Of a DNA stretch of 24,453 bases, positions 23,649 through 24,453 are shown piece after piece (within the stretch, counting starts at the first letter, position 1; each line of letters starts with the position of its first letter). The stretch is from a virus, in IMG/VR virus record IMGVR_UViG_3300024518_004754, positions 1 to 24,453 of that record, one strand, 5' to 3'. Under the pieces are notes generated by a model, which saw nothing but the letters and a program-made list of their open reading frames with translations, did no database searches and was not told the origin of the DNA. The position numbers and the translations under genes were made by a program.

Positions 23649-24026
23649 TCACGCGTTCATCACATCGTCGTAGTACCTCTGAGCACTCGACTGCTCCTCG
23701 TTGTCTCTCGAAGCCATCGGGGCACCACCATTGGCGCCCGGAGTGATCACTGCGACTTGTGGCCGACTGGGCTTTGGTTGGAATCTGTCCACGAAGATGT
23801 TGAATGCCTCTCCACTGCCGCCAGCGGCACGGAGGGACTGCACGTAAACGAGTAGCCCTGCCACCGAATCGAATCGGGGCAAGAGATCCGGACCATCAAG
23901 GCCGGCGTACTCTGCGGCGCGCTTGATATGGGCTTCTGAGGGCGTCGCATGCATCTGCACACGCATCTCATCGCCGAATACCTTCTCGCGCTCCAATTCC
24001 CATGCTGACTTCGAAGACTTTCCCAT
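23649..24026 (-). CDS. Probable terminase small subunit
   Basis: This is the first gene after the control region. The product begins MGKSSKSAWELEREKVFGDE (ATG 24026; GTG 24035 would add three residues, and neither has a strong ribosome site). The region EAFNIFVDRFQPKPSRPQVA recalls the DR-x-E/x-G-KP-x-Q end of many small-terminase-like proteins, preceded by helices (SEAHIKRAAEYAGLDGPDLL). Small terminases bind the packaging site and load the large subunit. The evidence is one motif plus location at the head of the late operon. No classic helix-turn-helix is obvious, so the call is tentative. Confidence 0.45.
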   Translation of the reverse strand: MGKSSKSAWELEREKVFGDEMRVQMHATPSEAHIKRAAEYAGLDGPDLLPRFDSVAGLLVYVQSLRAAGGSGEAFNIFVDRFQPKPSRPQVAVITPGANGGAPMASRDNEEQSSAQRYYDDVMNA

Positions 24027-24120
24027 GATGCCCACAAAGTACCAGCCGTGATCCAGTCGTGCAATGGGGTGGTAAACATCCAGGCTGAGCGGAATCGTGG
24101 GAGGCGGCGGGCCGGGGCGG

Positions 24121-24205
24121 CGCGGCGCGGCGCGGCGCGGGGCGTCGCGGGGCGTCGCGCGCGTTGCGGGGCGTCGCGCGCGTTGCGGGGCGTCGCGCGC
24201 GTTGC
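24121..24205. repeat. GC-rich tandem repeats (5-bp and 19-bp units)
   Basis: Four copies of CGCGG (24121-24140) run into a partial unit and then three exact copies of GGGGCGTCGCGCGCGTTGC (24149-24167, 24168-24186, 24187-24205). This lies about 100-200 bases upstream of the probable small terminase. Tandem sites near that gene are typical of terminase-binding (cos/pac) regions, but this is inferred. Confidence 0.9.
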
Positions 24206-24310
24206 GCTCGGGCCGTGAAAATGGGATGTGTTGCCTAAAAAGCGAGTAATTACGGGGGCTTCGAGGTTTTGCCGGTCCCGCGCGGGCCGCACTGGGACGT
24301 GACTTGTTAA

Positions 24311-24330
24311 ATACCGAAAAATACCGAAAA
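24311..24330. repeat. Direct decamer repeat ATACCGAAAA x2 leading into A-run
   Basis: Two exact adjacent copies of ATACCGAAAA are followed by more A residues up to 24339. The A-tracts are phased at 10 bases, so the DNA is expected to be bent. Confidence 0.85.
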
Positions 24331-24351
24331 AAAAAAAAATTCCCGCGGGAA
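24327..24351 (-). terminator. Short palindrome plus T13: weak terminator or attenuator
   Basis: Read on the minus strand, TTCCCGCGGGAA (24340-24351) is followed by 13 T. It can fold as TTCC-CGCG-GGAA, only 4 bp. It lies between the proposed promoter and the first late gene, where an antitermination-controlled attenuator would be placed. The short stem keeps confidence low. Confidence 0.4.
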
Positions 24352-24405
24352 AAGGGAGAAGGGAAGAAGAACCTACGAGCCCCTAAGTAGGCAACTATTT
24401 CGCTA

Positions 24406-24434
24406 TTTATAGAGTTTTAAACATATACTGTAAT
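24406..24434 (-). promoter_or_regulatory. Sigma70-like promoter reading into the late operon
   Basis: On the minus strand ATTACA (4 of 6 to TTGACA) and TATAAA (5 of 6 to TATAAT) are 17 bases apart, in AT-rich DNA. Transcription would start near 24399 and run toward the small terminase. The -35 box lies inside the palindrome at 24425-24442. Confidence 0.5.
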
Positions 24435-24450
24435 TACAGTATTTGTTTAA
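24417..24450. promoter_or_regulatory. 34-base palindrome, probable repressor or activator operator
   Basis: The core ATACTGTAATTACAGTAT (24425-24442) is a perfect 18-base palindrome. One T/T mismatch is followed by TTAAACA/TGTTTAA arms, so 16 of 17 base pairs match. The two-fold symmetry without a loop favours a protein-bound DNA site over an RNA hairpin. CTGT and ACAG half-sites recall LexA-type operators, but the spacing (12, not 16) differs. Confidence 0.7.
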
Positions 24451-24453
24451 TTG

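Larger units (their letters stand above)
24036..24453. other. Non-coding control region upstream of the late operon
   Basis: This 418-base stretch has no supported gene. From the gene side it holds a GC-rich tandem repeat block (24121-24205), a mixed segment, a decamer repeat plus A-run, a small palindrome, a polypurine tract (24347-24370), then an AT-rich end with a promoter and a large palindrome. A small inverted repeat CCTAC/GTAGG lies at 24372-24391. The composition swings from almost pure GC to strongly AT. The packaging site could also be here, next to the small terminase. Confidence 0.6.

Noticed and set aside
23747-24292. Minus-strand frame of 181 codons overlapping the control region
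   Set aside because: Its Arg/Ala/Pro-rich part is created by the GC tandem repeats, and it overlaps the better-supported small terminase frame.
24425-24442. Canonical LexA box
   Set aside because: CTGT and ACAG half-sites are present but 4 rather than 8 bases apart, so it does not fit the standard LexA operator.
24417-24450. Rho-independent terminator
   Set aside because: The inverted repeat has no loop, is AT-rich and lacks a flanking T-run; a DNA operator is the better reading.

Overview
The window is a late (morphogenesis) gene block of a tailed double-stranded DNA phage or prophage (Caudoviricetes). A tape measure, a tail tube, a tail-terminator-like protein and a frameshifted tail chaperone are present and no sheath gene is seen, so a siphovirus is most likely. 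Every supported gene is on the minus strand and transcription runs from high to low coordinates. Genes are tightly packed, with stop/start overlaps and many good Shine-Dalgarno sites. Composition is moderately GC-rich and the host cannot be named; a signal peptide with a lipobox points to a bacterial host. No integrase, repressor, replication or lysis gene is recognised here.

Layout in transcription order. (1) 24453-24036 is non-coding: a 34-base operator-like palindrome overlapping a sigma70-like promoter, a decamer repeat, a short hairpin plus T-run, and GC-rich tandem repeats. (2) 24026-20084 holds a probable small terminase, then nine small genes, mostly of unknown function. These include a protein carrying a perfect 63-bp tandem repeat, a lipoprotein and a Cys-rich membrane-anchored protein, with a degenerate tRNA-like element between two of the genes. 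(3) 20060-14870 is the packaging and capsid core: large terminase, portal, scaffold and major capsid protein. (4) 14749-9725 is an accessory capsid/fibre-like set: a small helical protein, a LamG-fold protein, a small tail-fibre-family protein, a 958-residue protein made of two diverged copies of one large module plus a 30-residue repeat, and an Ig-like protein. (5) 9722-7740 is the neck: a DnaT-like head-tail adaptor, a joining protein and a tail terminator. (6) 7727-1 is the tail: tail tube, a 48-aa gene, a chaperone pair joined by a probable -1 frameshift, a gp10-like protein, the tape measure and two tail-tip proteins, the last cut by the window edge.

The most unusual observation is that about 190 residues of the tail tube protein (an internal accessory domain plus flanking tube core) also sit inside the head-tail adaptor, splitting its DnaT-like fold, with near-identical DNA stretches. 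This looks like intragenomic domain transplantation between two neck/tail proteins. Other strong signals are the frameshift site with a downstream stem-loop, two very stable intergenic hairpins, the operator/promoter/attenuator-like region, and the tRNA-like element. All functions are inferred from reading the sequence; no database search was run.
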